From NCBI RefSeq assembly GCF_904848625.1, contig NZ_CAJHCP010000001.1, positions 310,001-374,000 on the forward strand: a stretch of 64,000 nucleotides of DNA, given 5' to 3'. The translations under genes were made by a program, and so were the position numbers. Within the stretch, counting starts at the first letter, position 1. The number at the start of each line of letters is the position of its first letter. The notes under the pieces are model-generated. The model worked only from the letters and a program-made list of their open reading frames with translations, ran no database searches and was not told where the DNA came from. This stretch comes from Paraburkholderia metrosideri (GTDB lineage: Bacteria; Pseudomonadota; Gammaproteobacteria; Burkholderiales; Burkholderiaceae). Of this stretch, positions 1-8,837 are shown in pieces.

Positions 1-45
1 ATCGGGCTCGGGCAGTTCGTGGCTCTGCAGAAAATATTTTCCCAT
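1..45 (-). CDS. possible 5' end of a gene running off the left edge
   Basis: On the minus strand an ATG at 45 opens a frame reading MGKYFLQSHELPEPD before the window ends. The frame also stays open upstream of this ATG, with a possible GTG at 87, so the start is uncertain. No strong ribosome binding site is visible. The fragment is too short to assign a family. It is listed only because the reading looks protein-like. Confidence 0.3.
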   Translation of the reverse strand, partial: MGKYFLQSHELPEPD

Positions 46-382
46 ATTGCGCTCGCTGGACTCGAAAAGGCGGTTTGTGGGCAGCACGGATCGTGCCGAC
101 GACGGGTTCGACCGGTACCGGCAGAACAAGTGCGATTCAATCGATGCAAGTGGGATTGCGCAGAACTTATTGGTGGATGACGCGCCTTACTTATCGATTG
201 CGGGTTTATCGCGTTGTCGGGCGCGCTTGACGGCGCGGTGCGCTCGACAGGTCTGGATGCAAGCGTGAGCTTGCCGGGCAGGCGGGTCTGCGGACTCGTC
301 TGCGACGCGTATCGAATCACGCGCGCAGGTTGGCCGAGGTCGACGCTGCGCCCGTCCATCAATTGCAACGAGGAGAAAGAAT
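46..382. other. intergenic region, no supported gene
   Basis: About 340 bases. A short open frame on the plus strand (47-268) has an Arg/Cys-rich translation, no ribosome binding site and no recognisable domain, so I treat it as chance. The last bases hold the ribosome binding site (GAGGAG, 370-375) of the gene starting at 383. Confidence 0.5.
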
Positions 383-661
383 ATGGCTGAACGGGTCAGC
401 GGTCCCTATCGCGGCTATTACATCAGTGCCGCCGCGCGTCTCGTGCCGGCGGTCGAGACCTCGGCTGCGGGTGAGAGTGCGAAGGGCGGTACTTACGTCG
501 GATCGGTGAGCCTCGCCGAACTGGGTCCGGACGACCCGCATCGAATGGAAACATTGCTCGAGCTTGGCGGTGAGCAACGCTTCGGCAGCGAAGAGGAAGC
601 GCTGGTTTTCGTCGAACAGGCGGCGCGCAATTACATCGACCGCTTGCTGGGAGCTAATTGA
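383..661 (+). CDS. small conserved-type hypothetical protein (92 aa)
   Basis: A 92-residue soluble protein with no signal peptide or membrane segment. A GAGGAG ribosome binding site lies 7-8 bases before the ATG. The N-terminal half reads like beta strands around YRGYYISAAARLVPA and YVGSVSLAEL. The C-terminus is an amphipathic helix (EEEALVFVEQAARNYIDRLL). Its stop codon overlaps the first possible ATG of the next frame (TGATG at 659-663), so the two could be co-translated. The helix pattern with a closing I-D resembles that of the 80-aa protein at 10026, perhaps the same superfamily. I do not recognise a function. Confidence 0.75.
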   Translation: MAERVSGPYRGYYISAAARLVPAVETSAAGESAKGGTYVGSVSLAELGPDDPHRMETLLELGGEQRFGSEEEALVFVEQAARNYIDRLLGAN

Positions 662-963
662 TGGTGGCACGCAATAGCGAACCCGGTGCGACCGGAAGCG
701 AAGCGGAAGAGTTCGGCACCCACACGCGTGACCGCAACGACGTTCGCGAACAAGCCGCGGTAGCGACCCCCACAAACCTCCGCGACAATCTCCGCGCGAC
801 ACGCGACACAACCGCTCAAGACCGCGGCTTCCATAACACTGACAAAAGCCCCGCCGCAGGCTGGACCGCCGTCCAGCCCCGCGAGTACCATAGCGGGGTC
901 GACGGCGGCCGGCTGTTTCTGGCAGGCGCCGCTCTCATGCCGGAACCTTCTGATGAGGCGACC

Positions 964-1248
964 ATGGAAATTCGCTTCCCCGCGGAAGCGCCTGCTTACC
1001 GCGGCTCCAATCTGACCGTTGTCTTTGCCGCGCTGGTAGATGGCGAAACGGTGCCATGCGCGATCTCGGTCGAAGCGCTGGAAGATCACTTTGGTGCCTA
1101 TTCCGAAGATCTCGAAGGCTGGATGCGCGCCTTCGACGCCGGCCGTCCCCGCATCGAGGCCGTTGCGCGCGAACATCTGCAGATCAGCAACGGCACGCCG
1201 GTATTGCTCAAGAGCGGCCACTTCCCGCCCGGAAACGTCGCGGACTAG
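964..1248 (+). CDS. DUF1488-like protein
   Basis: The protein from the ATG at 964 (94 aa) begins MEIRFPAEAPAYRG and continues with VPCAISVEALEDHFG and a C-terminal helix, the pattern I associate with DUF1488, a small family of unknown function common in Burkholderia. A GATGAGG stretch 5-11 bases upstream can serve as ribosome binding site. The frame stays open back to an ATG at 661 that overlaps the previous stop, which would give 195 aa. The extra 101 residues are polar and low in complexity, with no recognisable domain, so I prefer 964. The TGATG overlap is the argument for the longer form. Confidence 0.65.
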   Translation: MEIRFPAEAPAYRGSNLTVVFAALVDGETVPCAISVEALEDHFGAYSEDLEGWMRAFDAGRPRIEAVAREHLQISNGTPVLLKSGHFPPGNVAD

Positions 1249-1365
1249 TCAGATCCTGCCGCGCAGATCGTGACGTTTGCAGCGGACATCCCACCGACCG
1301 AATAGTGCTCTCAGGCAAGCCGCCAGCAAGCGGGTGCTGCCGTTATTCAGCGTGCAGCCCGTTGC

Positions 1366-2340
1366 TCACTTTGCGTGGCGTGCCGATGCGGCGGCGCGGG
1401 CGGCATCGAACGAATGCCGGATTCCCTCTTCATACGACGTCTTTGCGATCGGCCCGATCAGCCTGGTCAACGCGGAGTCGTCGAGCACGAGCGGTTCGGT
1501 CATCAGATAGTTCATCTCCACCAGTTCGCGCATCAACGGATTGAACAGGCCGAGCACCCGCAGCATGGATTTGCCGGCGACTATCAGTTTCGGCTCGCGG
1601 CCCGCCAGCGTGTAGGCCTGTCGTGCGACTTCACGTTGCGTAATCGTGCCCGTGCCGGCAAGGTGCCACCAGCGGCCATAAACCTCGGGCGTGCGCGTAA
1701 GCGTTTCGACCACGGGCCCGACGTCCGGCAGATAGATGAATTCGTGCGGGACATCCACCGGGCCGACCACCTGCGCCCGTTTGCCCGTCGCGGCGCCGTC
1801 GAACACGCCGTTCAGCAGGCTGCGCTCGATGCACGGACCGTAGAAATCGGGCAGGCGCAGCACCAGCGTTGAAAGACCATTCTGGCCATGGGCGGCCAGC
1901 ACCAGGTTTTCCTGCGCGAGCCGCATTTGTCCTTTGAACGTATGCGGCTCCCGTGGATGCCCCTCGCTCACCGGATTGATACGCGCCCGGCCATACGGAT
2001 ACACCGTTCCAATCAGAATGAAGCGTTCGACGCCTGCCGCCTTGACGCCGGCCAGCGTTCTCTCCACCAGCGGCGGATGTTTGGCGAACTGGTCGTAAGG
2101 CACGCCGACGAGGTAGATCACGGTTTGCAAACCGGCTGCAGCGGCGCGAATCGAAGCAGGGTCGTCAGGGTTCCACGTGACGATTTCCGCGTGCGGATCG
2201 TGACCGAAAGCCTTCTCGAGCGGCTCCCGCGTGCGGCCGACCACCCGGTAGTCCCGTCCCGCTTCGTTCAATGCCGCCGCGATGCTTTGTCCCGCTGCGC
2301 CCGCCGCGCCGAATAAACCAACCTTTCCCGTGGCTTGCAT
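1366..2340 (-). CDS. NAD(P)-dependent epimerase/dehydratase-like SDR protein
   Basis: A 324-residue atypical short-chain dehydrogenase. The N-terminal Rossmann motif GLFGAAGAAGQSIA (about residues 7-20) should bind NAD(P). A mid-protein IGTVYPYGR supplies the Tyr region, and LPDFYGP and DVPHEFIYLPDVG follow as in extended SDR/NmrA-like proteins. The substrate cannot be predicted. The ATG at 2340 is chosen because GGAGGAG lies just upstream on the minus strand; an in-frame start at 2382 has no such site. The gene is divergent from the TetR regulator at 2486, and the gap holds inverted repeats, so it is probably that regulator's target. Confidence 0.85.
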   Translation of the reverse strand: MQATGKVGLFGAAGAAGQSIAAALNEAGRDYRVVGRTREPLEKAFGHDPHAEIVTWNPDDPASIRAAAAGLQTVIYLVGVPYDQFAKHPPLVERTLAGVKAAGVERFILIGTVYPYGRARINPVSEGHPREPHTFKGQMRLAQENLVLAAHGQNGLSTLVLRLPDFYGPCIERSLLNGVFDGAATGKRAQVVGPVDVPHEFIYLPDVGPVVETLTRTPEVYGRWWHLAGTGTITQREVARQAYTLAGREPKLIVAGKSMLRVLGLFNPLMRELVEMNYLMTEPLVLDDSALTRLIGPIAKTSYEEGIRHSFDAARAAASARHAK

Positions 2341-2413
2341 GACAACTCCTCCAAGGTGGCGCGGCAACGCGCGCGGATGCATCTGACTGCATCGAATTGA
2401 TGATTGAGAATTT

Positions 2414-2444
2414 ACTGAACGCCGTTCACTAAACAGCGTTCAGT
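2414..2444. promoter_or_regulatory. inverted repeats between SDR and TetR genes (candidate operator 1)
   Basis: ACTGAACG (2414-2421) and CGTTCAGT (2437-2444) form an 8-bp inverted repeat. Nested in it is TGAAC-GCC-GTTCA (2416-2428). Such symmetrical elements between a TetR gene and a divergent enzyme gene are typical operators. Function is inferred. Confidence 0.6.
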
Positions 2445-2454
2445 TTAATTTGAC

Positions 2455-2477
2455 TTTTCAGTTTGTCAAACTGAAAA
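2455..2477. promoter_or_regulatory. perfect 10-3-10 palindrome (candidate operator 2)
   Basis: TTTTCAGTTT (2455-2464), a GTC spacer and AAACTGAAAA (2468-2477) form a perfect 23-base palindrome immediately before the TetR start codon. Its position would let the regulator block its own transcription or translation start. The core differs from the TGAAC/GTTCA repeats 30 bases away, though both contain CAGT/ACTG. Confidence 0.6.
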
Positions 2478-2485
2478 TGCCTGTC

Positions 2486-3307
2486 ATGGGAATCGCTGAA
2501 AGAAAAAGCCGTCAGAAACATGCGCTGCGCGAACGCATCCTCGATGCCGCGCGGCGCATCGTAATGCGCGAAGGTTTCGCTGCGCTGTCCATGCGCAAGA
2601 TTGCCGACGCCATTGAATATTCGCCCGCCACGCTGTATCTGCATTTTGCGAGCCGCGATGAGATCGCGCACGCGTTGTGCGAAGAGGGCTTTGCGCAATT
2701 GCTGAAGACGTTCGAGCCGCTCGTGGCAATCGCCGATCCGGCAGAGCGGCTCAAGGCGTTCGGGCGCGCCTACGTGGCGTTCGGAGTGACGTATCCGCAG
2801 ACGTATCGGTTGATCTTCATGGAAGATCCGAGCTACACGGGGGCGGCGTTTGGCGGAGCGGGGAAAGCAAGGGCGCTTGCAGACGACGCGTCCGGTCGGA
2901 GCGGTGAAGACGATGTGCCGCCGCCCGCAGCGACTACCGCCTCCGATCCTGGCGCGAACGGTCAGGCGGCCAACCCGCCACTAGCAGCCGATGACGACGC
3001 CGGCACGGCGTCGCTGCTCATCATGATCGCCGCGCTCGAAGAACTGAAAGCCGCGGGGCGCCTGCCTGCATCGACGGATGCCGCTGTGTGGGCCGAGGCT
3101 TTCTGGGCGACCATGCACGGTATCGTTGCACTTCACCTCACCTGTCCGGTGTTCCCGGTCGCCCCGCTCGACACGGTGGTGGACGTTTCGCTCGACGCCT
3201 GGCTGGGGGCGGCCTCGACGGCGCCGCGGCTCGCACGTCAAACGGCTAAACGGGCCGCACGACTGAAGGGCGGCGCGGCTGCTGTGGAAGCAGGCGGCGA
3301 GGATTAA
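2486..3307 (+). CDS. TetR/AcrR family transcriptional regulator
   Basis: A 273-residue regulator. The N-terminal TetR DNA-binding domain runs from about residue 10 to 58, with the helix-turn-helix MRKIADAIEYSPATLYLHF. A ligand-binding region follows, interrupted at about residues 125-175 by a Pro/Ala/Asp-rich linker, and the core resumes with SLLIMIAALEEL and WATMHGIVALH. Two ATGs are possible (2477 and 2486); neither has a good ribosome binding site. The MGIAERK start is chosen by resemblance to family members. The gene is divergent from the SDR gene at 1366-2340 and probably represses it and itself through the palindromes between them. Confidence 0.88.
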   Translation: MGIAERKSRQKHALRERILDAARRIVMREGFAALSMRKIADAIEYSPATLYLHFASRDEIAHALCEEGFAQLLKTFEPLVAIADPAERLKAFGRAYVAFGVTYPQTYRLIFMEDPSYTGAAFGGAGKARALADDASGRSGEDDVPPPAATTASDPGANGQAANPPLAADDDAGTASLLIMIAALEELKAAGRLPASTDAAVWAEAFWATMHGIVALHLTCPVFPVAPLDTVVDVSLDAWLGAASTAPRLARQTAKRAARLKGGAAAVEAGGED

Positions 3308-3336
3308 CCGGCCCGTGCGCCGATAGCGTCGTTGCC

Positions 3337-3376
3337 GGGTCAGAGTGGGTCAGAGCGGGGCAGAGCGGGGCAGACG
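3337..3376 (+). repeat. four imperfect 10-bp tandem repeats
   Basis: GGGTCAGAGT, GGGTCAGAGC, GGGGCAGAGC and GGGGCAGACG follow one another in the 200-base gap between the TetR gene and the enoyl-CoA hydratase-like gene. The array is short and non-coding. No function is evident. Confidence 0.8.
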
Positions 3377-3507
3377 GTGCAGCAAACGACGCAGCAGGAA
3401 CCAGCCGCCACCAGACGCCGCCCCGCAACCCTGCCCGAACCGCAAATCCGTCCTCGCGTGATAACGTTCAGTTTCACCTTATCTCGCGCCGGTGCGCGTC
3501 GTTCTCC

Positions 3508-4644
3508 ATGTCCATTTCCGTCTCGCCCGCTGTCAGCGACGAAGTCGCGACGTACATCGCCAACCGCATCGGTTTCATCGAGCTGGAACGGCCGAAGGCG
3601 CTCAACGCGCTGTCAACCGGCATGATCCGCGCGATCCACGCTGCGCTCGACCAGTGGCGCGAAAATCCCGACGTGCTGGCCGTCGTGATCCGTAGTCGGC
3701 ATCCGCGCGCGTTCTGTGCGGGCGGCGATATCCGTTTCCTGTACGAGTCGGCGCAACGTGGCGAAAACGAAGCACGCGACACGTTCTTCACCGAGGAATA
3801 CCGCCTCAATCACCTGATCTTCACGTATCCCAAGCCGTATATCGCGTTGATGAACGGCGTCGTGATGGGAGGCGGCATGGGTATTTCGCAGGGCGCGCAT
3901 CGCACCGGCGGTCTGCGCGTCGTGACTCAATCGACCAAAATGGCGATGCCCGAAACGCGTATCGGCCTATTCCCCGATGTCGGAGCAAGCTGGTTTCTGG
4001 CCCGCACGCCGGGCGCGATCGGGCGCTATCTGGCGGTGACCGGAGAGACGATCGGCGCGGCGGATGCGCTCTACGCCGGTCTCGCCGACGTCTATATCGA
4101 CGATGCCGCGTTGCCCGCGCTCGTCGACACCTTGCGCAGCGAACTGTTCGAACGGGGCGCAGACGTGGTGGCCTGTGTCGAGCGCGAGGCGCTCGCTTAT
4201 CAGGTCGAGCCGAAGCCCGACGCTGCGCCGCTCGCGAACGCACGCGCGTTGATCGACCGGCATTTTGCGTTGCCCGATCTCGCGCGCATTCTCGCGTCGC
4301 TCGAACAGGAGCGCGATCGCAACGGCGATGCCGCTGGATGGGCCGAACAGACGATTGGCGTGCTACGCGAACGCTCGCCGCTGTCGATGGCGGTCTCGCT
4401 GCAAGTGGTGACGCGCGCCGAGGGGTCGATGGCCGAGGTGCTGCGCGGCGATCTCGATCTGACGCGGTCGAGCTTTCTTATGGGCGATTCGATCGAAGGC
4501 ATTCGGGCGCGCATCATCGACAAGGACAACGCGCCACGCTGGCGCTTTGCGCGCATTGAAGACGTGAGCGCCGTGGACGTCGACAGGATGTTCGAAAGCC
4601 CGTGGGCCGCCGGCGAACATCCGCTGCGCGATCTGCGGGGGTAA
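3508..4644 (+). CDS. enoyl-CoA hydratase/isomerase family protein, 3-hydroxyisobutyryl-CoA hydrolase-like
   Basis: A 378-residue crotonase-fold protein. The length, FCAGGDIRFLYE (about residues 71-82), the oxyanion-hole glycines in MNGVVMGGGMGIS (about 115-127) and MPETRIGLFPDVG (about 149-161) match the ECH_2 group, which includes 3-hydroxyisobutyryl-CoA hydrolase of valine breakdown. This group is longer (340-380 aa) than ordinary enoyl-CoA hydratases (about 260 aa). The C-terminus carries the SSFLMGDSIEGIRARIIDKD segment typical of the group. The ribosome binding site is weak. No valine-pathway neighbours are present, so the substrate is inferred from the family only. Confidence 0.85.
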   Translation: MSISVSPAVSDEVATYIANRIGFIELERPKALNALSTGMIRAIHAALDQWRENPDVLAVVIRSRHPRAFCAGGDIRFLYESAQRGENEARDTFFTEEYRLNHLIFTYPKPYIALMNGVVMGGGMGISQGAHRTGGLRVVTQSTKMAMPETRIGLFPDVGASWFLARTPGAIGRYLAVTGETIGAADALYAGLADVYIDDAALPALVDTLRSELFERGADVVACVEREALAYQVEPKPDAAPLANARALIDRHFALPDLARILASLEQERDRNGDAAGWAEQTIGVLRERSPLSMAVSLQVVTRAEGSMAEVLRGDLDLTRSSFLMGDSIEGIRARIIDKDNAPRWRFARIEDVSAVDVDRMFESPWAAGEHPLRDLRG

Positions 4645-4654
4645 CCAGCCAGCG

Positions 4655-4692
4655 AAAAAAAAGCGGGCGGCCATGTTTCGATTGCCGCCCGC
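4655..4692 (-). terminator. Rho-independent terminator for the membrane protein gene
   Basis: Read on the minus strand, GCGGGCGGC (4692-4684) and GCCGCCCGC (4671-4663) form a 9-bp stem with a 12-base loop, followed by eight T (4662-4655). It lies 77 bases beyond the stop of the gene at 4769-5194. Confidence 0.85.
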
Positions 4693-4713
4693 CCGCCCGC
4701 CCGCCCGCCCGCC
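4684..4713. repeat. tetranucleotide (CCGC)n tract
   Basis: About seven CCGC/CCCG units lie in a row, overlapping one arm of the minus-strand terminator. Such tracts change length by strand slippage. Here that would occur outside any coding region. Confidence 0.8.
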
Positions 4714-4768
4714 TGACCTTGCAACCCGCCAGCCGCCGAACCTTCAGGCGGCAAGTCGTGCCAGCGCG

Positions 4769-5194
4769 TTATTCCTCGTCCTCACTCGCCATGAACGCGC
4801 GCATGAACACCAATGCGCCCCAGCCCCACATTGCGTTTGCCGCGAAACCCACCGCCAGCCGCGGCAGCATATTGCCGCTCGGCCAGATACCGCGCAGCGG
4901 ATCGACCACGAACACGCTCGCCGCCGTCAGCACGATTCCGCCAAACACAAAGGCCGGCACCCACGGCGCGCGGCGATGCGGCGCGACGCGCAGCAGCCAT
5001 GCCATCAGTACCGCCCAGAACGCGCTCCAGATCGCGTTCGCGATGAACTCAGGCAAGCCGAGCGGTAAAAACGGCGCAGTGGAAAATCCGGTTGGGTCGA
5101 TCAGGCCGGCAGCGTGCATCAGCGCCAGCGTCGATTCATGGAAGAACAGGGAAGCCAGAAAGCCGGCAACGAAAGGCAGAATGAGTTTTTGCAT
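4769..5194 (-). CDS. small inner-membrane protein of unknown function
   Basis: A 141-residue hydrophobic protein with about four membrane segments: LILPFVAGFLASLFF near the N-terminus, FIANAIWSAFWAVLMAWLL, PAFVFGGIVLTAASVFVV, and LAVGFAANAMWGWGALVFM. It ends in an acidic ASEDEE tail. The ATG at 5194 is chosen; a GTG three codons earlier is possible. A TATAAT sequence lies about 70 bases upstream on the minus strand and a strong terminator follows, so it is probably transcribed alone. I do not recognise the family. It faces away from the ssu genes. Confidence 0.75.
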   Translation of the reverse strand: MQKLILPFVAGFLASLFFHESTLALMHAAGLIDPTGFSTAPFLPLGLPEFIANAIWSAFWAVLMAWLLRVAPHRRAPWVPAFVFGGIVLTAASVFVVDPLRGIWPSGNMLPRLAVGFAANAMWGWGALVFMRAFMASEDEE

Positions 5195-5725
5195 GCATTG
5201 CACCGCCAGGGTACAGGCGGCGTGCTTCGCGTGGCCTGCACCGGGTTATTGGAAACGAGCGCCATTATATATAGGGGTCCCTCGTTTTCCGCGTGCTTAA
5301 AGCGCAACACCCGTATGCTTTAGCGTCGGGCTAATCACGAAAGTGGAAAACCTAAGCTAAAAAAAATCGTTCAAAAGGCGCGGCCCGATCCATAGACTGC
5401 TTCTTCATACAGACGGCAATCGTTGCCGTCGTCCGTTGAGTCGAGCGCGTGACGCGCCCGTTTGGTCGAGGGAAGCCGTTGTGATGTCCTGCCTGATGCC
5501 GATCTTCACCCGCCGTATCTGCCGTATCCCGCATACGGAACGCTTGCGCCGCGGTTCGCGCTGTCGCCAGTAAGCCGCGTCAACACCGCTCAGAGCTTGG
5601 TCCTTTTTTGCGCAGCATCGCCCGGCCGCTGTCAATGGCCGGCTGGATGCGCGTGGCCGGCGTGTGCGCAGGCGCTTCGCGCACCGTCTCCATTCAATCC
5701 AGTTTCGAATTAGCAGGAGCAGCAC
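5195..5725. other. divergent intergenic region before ssuD
   Basis: About 530 bases without a supported gene. ATTATA at 5264-5269 reads TATAAT on the minus strand and may be the -10 of the membrane protein gene. A 17-base inverted repeat near 5522 may be an ssu operator. A good AGGAG (5714-5718) precedes ssuD. A long minus-strand open frame crossing the region is the antisense shadow of ssuD. Confidence 0.5.
5522..5538. promoter_or_regulatory. inverted repeat upstream of ssuD
   Basis: CCGTAT (5522-5527) and ATACGG (5533-5538) are separated by five bases, with another GCCGTAT just before (5511-5520). Symmetrical or repeated half-sites of this size are usual for LysR-type regulators such as CysB or SsuR/Cbl, which activate ssu genes in other bacteria. 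The assignment is inference. Confidence 0.35.
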
Positions 5726-6883
5726 ATGAATGTGTTCTGGTTCATTCCGACTCACGGCGATAGCCGCTATCTCGGCACCTCCCGCGGCGCACGCGCAGCC
5801 GATAGTGACTACTTCAACCAGATCGCGGTCGCCGCCGATACGCTCGGCTATGACGGCGTGCTGTTGCCCACGGGCCGTTCGTGTGAAGACGCGTGGGTGG
5901 TCGCGTCGAGTCTGATCGCCGCGACCAAACGGCTGAAATTCCTGGTGGCGGTTCGGCCGGGTCTGTCGTCGCCGGGTCTGGCTGCGCGGATGGCGTCGAC
6001 CTTCGACCGTCTGTCGAATGGACGCCTGTTGATCAACGTGGTGACCGGCGGCGACGTGGTCGAACTGGAAGGCGACGGCCTGTTCGTCGATCACGACACG
6101 CGCTACGAAATCACCGACGAGTTCCTGCACATCTGGCGCAAGCTGCTGAGCGCATCGCATAAGAAAGAATCGATCGACTTCAACGGCAAGCATCTGGTTT
6201 CGAAAGGCGGCAAGGTGTTGTATCCGCCGGTGCAGAACCCGCATCCGCCGTTGTGGTTCGGCGGCTCGTCGCCGGCTGCGCACGAACTGGCGGGCGAACA
6301 TATCGATACCTATCTGACGTGGGGCGAGCCGCCCGAAGCGGTGGCGGCAAAGATCGCCGACGTGCGCGCGCGGGCCGCAGCGCATGGCCGCGAGATCAAG
6401 TTCGGGATTCGCTTTCACGTGATCGTCCGCGAGACCGAAGAGGAAGCGTGGGCCGCGGCTGACAAACTGATCAGCCGCCTCACGGACGAAACTGTCTCGC
6501 GTGCGCAGACCTCGTTCTCGAAGATGGACTCCGAAGGACAGCGCCGCATGGCCGCGTTGCATGGCGGCAAGATCGGCAGCCGTGAAGAACTGGAGGTCTA
6601 TCCGAACGTGTGGGCCGGTGTGGGCCTCGTGCGCGGCGGCGCGGGCACGGCGCTGGTCGGCAGCCCCGAGCAGGTGGTCGAGCGGATGAACGAGTACGCC
6701 GCACTCGGCGTGGACACCTTCATTCTGTCCGGCTATCCGCATCTCGAAGAGTCGTATCGCTTCGCCGAACTCGTGTTCCCGCTGTTGGACCGCAAAGTCA
6801 AGGTTTCGAACGGACCGTTGTCGGGACCGTTCGGCGAAATCATCGGCAATCACCATGTGCCGGAAGCGGTGAGCGCGAGCTGA
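5726..6883 (+). CDS. ssuD: FMNH2-dependent alkanesulfonate monooxygenase SsuD
   Basis: 385 residues, the usual SsuD length. SsuD uses FMNH2 and O2 to split alkanesulfonates into aldehyde and sulfite, releasing sulfur for growth. It is a luciferase-type TIM barrel. Seen here are [12 protein letters not shown] at the start, Cys53 in [23 protein letters not shown], and Arg229/His231 in GIRFHVIV, which correspond to E. coli SsuD residues Cys54, Arg226 and His228 (numbering from memory). A strong AGGAG precedes the ATG. It is first in an operon with ssuC, ssuB and a TOBE protein. No reductase (ssuE) or binding protein (ssuA) lies next to it, so those functions must come from elsewhere. Confidence 0.96.
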   Translation: MNVFWFIPTHGDSRYLGTSRGARAADSDYFNQIAVAADTLGYDGVLLPTGRSCEDAWVVASSLIAATKRLKFLVAVRPGLSSPGLAARMASTFDRLSNGRLLINVVTGGDVVELEGDGLFVDHDTRYEITDEFLHIWRKLLSASHKKESIDFNGKHLVSKGGKVLYPPVQNPHPPLWFGGSSPAAHELAGEHIDTYLTWGEPPEAVAAKIADVRARAAAHGREIKFGIRFHVIVRETEEEAWAAADKLISRLTDETVSRAQTSFSKMDSEGQRRMAALHGGKIGSREELEVYPNVWAGVGLVRGGAGTALVGSPEQVVERMNEYAALGVDTFILSGYPHLEESYRFAELVFPLLDRKVKVSNGPLSGPFGEIIGNHHVPEAVSAS

Positions 6884-6957
6884 ACGTATAGCGCTGAAAG
6901 TCGCGGTGGGTTTAAACGGACCCGGCCGACTTTAGGCAAGCAATGAGGAACGCAATC

Positions 6958-7782
6958 ATGGCTTCATCGAGTTTGACCATGCAACGGGACCCCCGCGCCA
7001 GTGCGCTGCGCCGGATCGGCGCGCACCTCGCACCGTGGCTCGCGCCGCTCGCGATCCTGCTGGCCTGGGAGTTCGCCGCGCGCAGCGGCGTGCTGTCCAC
7101 GCGCGTGCTGCCCGAACCGCTCGCGGTCGTGAAGGCGGCGTGGTCGCTGATCCAGTCCGGCGAAATGTGGGCGGACGTCAAGGTCAGCACGTGGCGCGCG
7201 GTGTCGGGGTTCGCGATTGGCGGCGGCATCGGTCTCGTGCTCGGACTCGCCACGGGGCTGTTCAAGCCGATGGAAATCGCGCTCGACTCGACCGTGCAGA
7301 TGGTCCGCAACATCCCCGCGCTGGCGATGATCCCGCTCGTGATCCTGTGGTTCGGCATCGAAGAAGAGGCGAAGGTGTTGCTCGTCGCGCTGGGCGTGTT
7401 TTTCCCGATCTACGTGAATACGTTTCACGGTATCCGGTCGGTTGACGCGAACCTGATCGAGATGGCGCGCAGTTATGGCGTGAAGGGTTTCGCGCTGTAC
7501 CGGCATGTGATTCTGCCCGGCGCGTTGCCGTCGATTCTGGTCGGCGTGCGCTTCGCGTTCGGTCTGATGTGGGTCACGCTGATCGTCGCCGAAACCATTT
7601 CCGCGCAATCCGGGATCGGCTACATGACGATGAATGCGCGCGAATTCCTGCAAACCGATGTGGTGGTCGTCGGCATTCTGCTGTACGCGGCGCTCGGCAA
7701 ACTCGCCGACGTGCTCGCCAAGGGGCTGGAGCGCGTGTCGCTGCGCTGGCATCCGGCTTATCAATCGGGAGCGAAATCATGA
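6958..7782 (+). CDS. ssuC: aliphatic sulfonate ABC transporter permease SsuC
   Basis: 274-residue permease of the SsuC/TauC/NitT type. It has about six membrane segments and the EAA-loop region [32 protein letters not shown]. It forms the membrane channel for sulfonate uptake with SsuB. The ATG at 6958 is preferred over one at 6943 because GAGGAA sits seven bases before it. It lies 74 bases after ssuD, and its stop overlaps the ssuB start (ATGA, 7779-7782), so the two subunits are translationally coupled. Confidence 0.95.
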   Translation: MASSSLTMQRDPRASALRRIGAHLAPWLAPLAILLAWEFAARSGVLSTRVLPEPLAVVKAAWSLIQSGEMWADVKVSTWRAVSGFAIGGGIGLVLGLATGLFKPMEIALDSTVQMVRNIPALAMIPLVILWFGIEEEAKVLLVALGVFFPIYVNTFHGIRSVDANLIEMARSYGVKGFALYRHVILPGALPSILVGVRFAFGLMWVTLIVAETISAQSGIGYMTMNAREFLQTDVVVVGILLYAALGKLADVLAKGLERVSLRWHPAYQSGAKS

Positions 7783-8783
7783 GCGCAACGACCTGGTCGA
7801 CATCGTTCAGCGGAATCACGGGCAGCGACCTCGAAGCCGAACTGGCGCAGCCGCGCATTGCCGATCATGACGCGGATCAGGCGGCTGATCTGGAATACGC
7901 CGATCAACCGCACTCGCACGAGCACTCGCTGGCCGAAGCCATTCAGCCGGCTGGCCCGCTTGCACGCAAGGACGCAGGCAGTCCCGCCGATTACGCGGTG
8001 CAACTGCGCGGGGTCGGCAAGCGCTACGGCGAGCGCACGGTGCTGTCGGATTTCGATCTGTCGATCGAACGGGGCAGTTTCGTGGCGATCGTGGGCCGCA
8101 GCGGTTGCGGCAAGTCGACGTTGCTGCGGCTGGTTGCCGAGCTGGAAAAAAGCACCTCGGGCGTGCTCGACAAGCGTGCCGCCGATGGTGGTCCGCTCGA
8201 CACCCGCATCATGTTTCAGGATGCCCGTCTGCTGCCGTGGAAAAGCGTGCTGCAAAACGTGATGCTCGGCCTCGGCCGCGGCGCGCGCGAAGATGCGCGT
8301 GCCGTGCTCGCTGAGGTCGGCCTGCTCGAACGCGCAAACGACTGGCCCGCGCAGTTGTCGGGCGGTCAGCGTCAACGCGTGGCGTTGGCGCGGGCGCTGG
8401 TGCATCGTCCGCAACTGCTGTTGCTCGATGAGCCGCTCGGCGCACTCGATGCGTTGACGCGAATCGAAATGCACGCGTTGATCGAACGGCTGTGGCGCAC
8501 GCACCAGTTCACCGCGCTGCTGGTTACGCACGACGTGCATGAAGCAGTCGCGCTGGGTGACCGGATTCTGCTGATCGAAGAAGGGCGGATCGCGCTCGAT
8601 CAACCGGTGGCGCTGGCACGTCCGCGCGCGCGAGCGTCGGCGGGATTTGCGGCGCTCGAAGAACATGTGTTGCAACGCGTGCTGAAAACCGCGCCAAACG
8701 ACGATGCGTTGTCTCGACGCATTGACGACGCGCGTGATGAAGGCCGCTCAGTCAAGCCGACCGAAGTCCGCTGGGCCATCTGA
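7779..8783 (+). CDS. ssuB: aliphatic sulfonate ABC transporter ATP-binding protein SsuB
   Basis: 334-residue ABC ATPase that powers sulfonate import. Seen are Walker [11 protein letters not shown]-loop FQDARLLPW, signature [15 protein letters not shown], Walker [13 protein letters not shown] and switch His in [10 protein letters not shown]. About 65 extra N-terminal residues, rich in Asp, His and Ala (a PHSHEHS cluster), precede the ABC domain and are not found in E. coli SsuB. The C-terminus also has a charged tail. The ATG overlaps the ssuC stop by four bases. The His-rich extension might bind metal, but nothing else supports that. Confidence 0.95.
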   Translation: MSATTWSTSFSGITGSDLEAELAQPRIADHDADQAADLEYADQPHSHEHSLAEAIQPAGPLARKDAGSPADYAVQLRGVGKRYGERTVLSDFDLSIERGSFVAIVGRSGCGKSTLLRLVAELEKSTSGVLDKRAADGGPLDTRIMFQDARLLPWKSVLQNVMLGLGRGAREDARAVLAEVGLLERANDWPAQLSGGQRQRVALARALVHRPQLLLLDEPLGALDALTRIEMHALIERLWRTHQFTALLVTHDVHEAVALGDRILLIEEGRIALDQPVALARPRARASAGFAALEEHVLQRVLKTAPNDDALSRRIDDARDEGRSVKPTEVRWAI

Positions 8784-8837
8784 TTCTCGCTGCTATTAAT
8801 CGCCTTGTTTTTTATCGCTTCACTGGAGCCACTCGCT

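Noticed and set aside
5405..6856. Long minus-strand open frame (483 codons) opposite ssuD
   Set aside because: It is the antisense shadow of ssuD in high-GC sequence. The translation is Arg/His-rich with no domain, while ssuD is clearly real.
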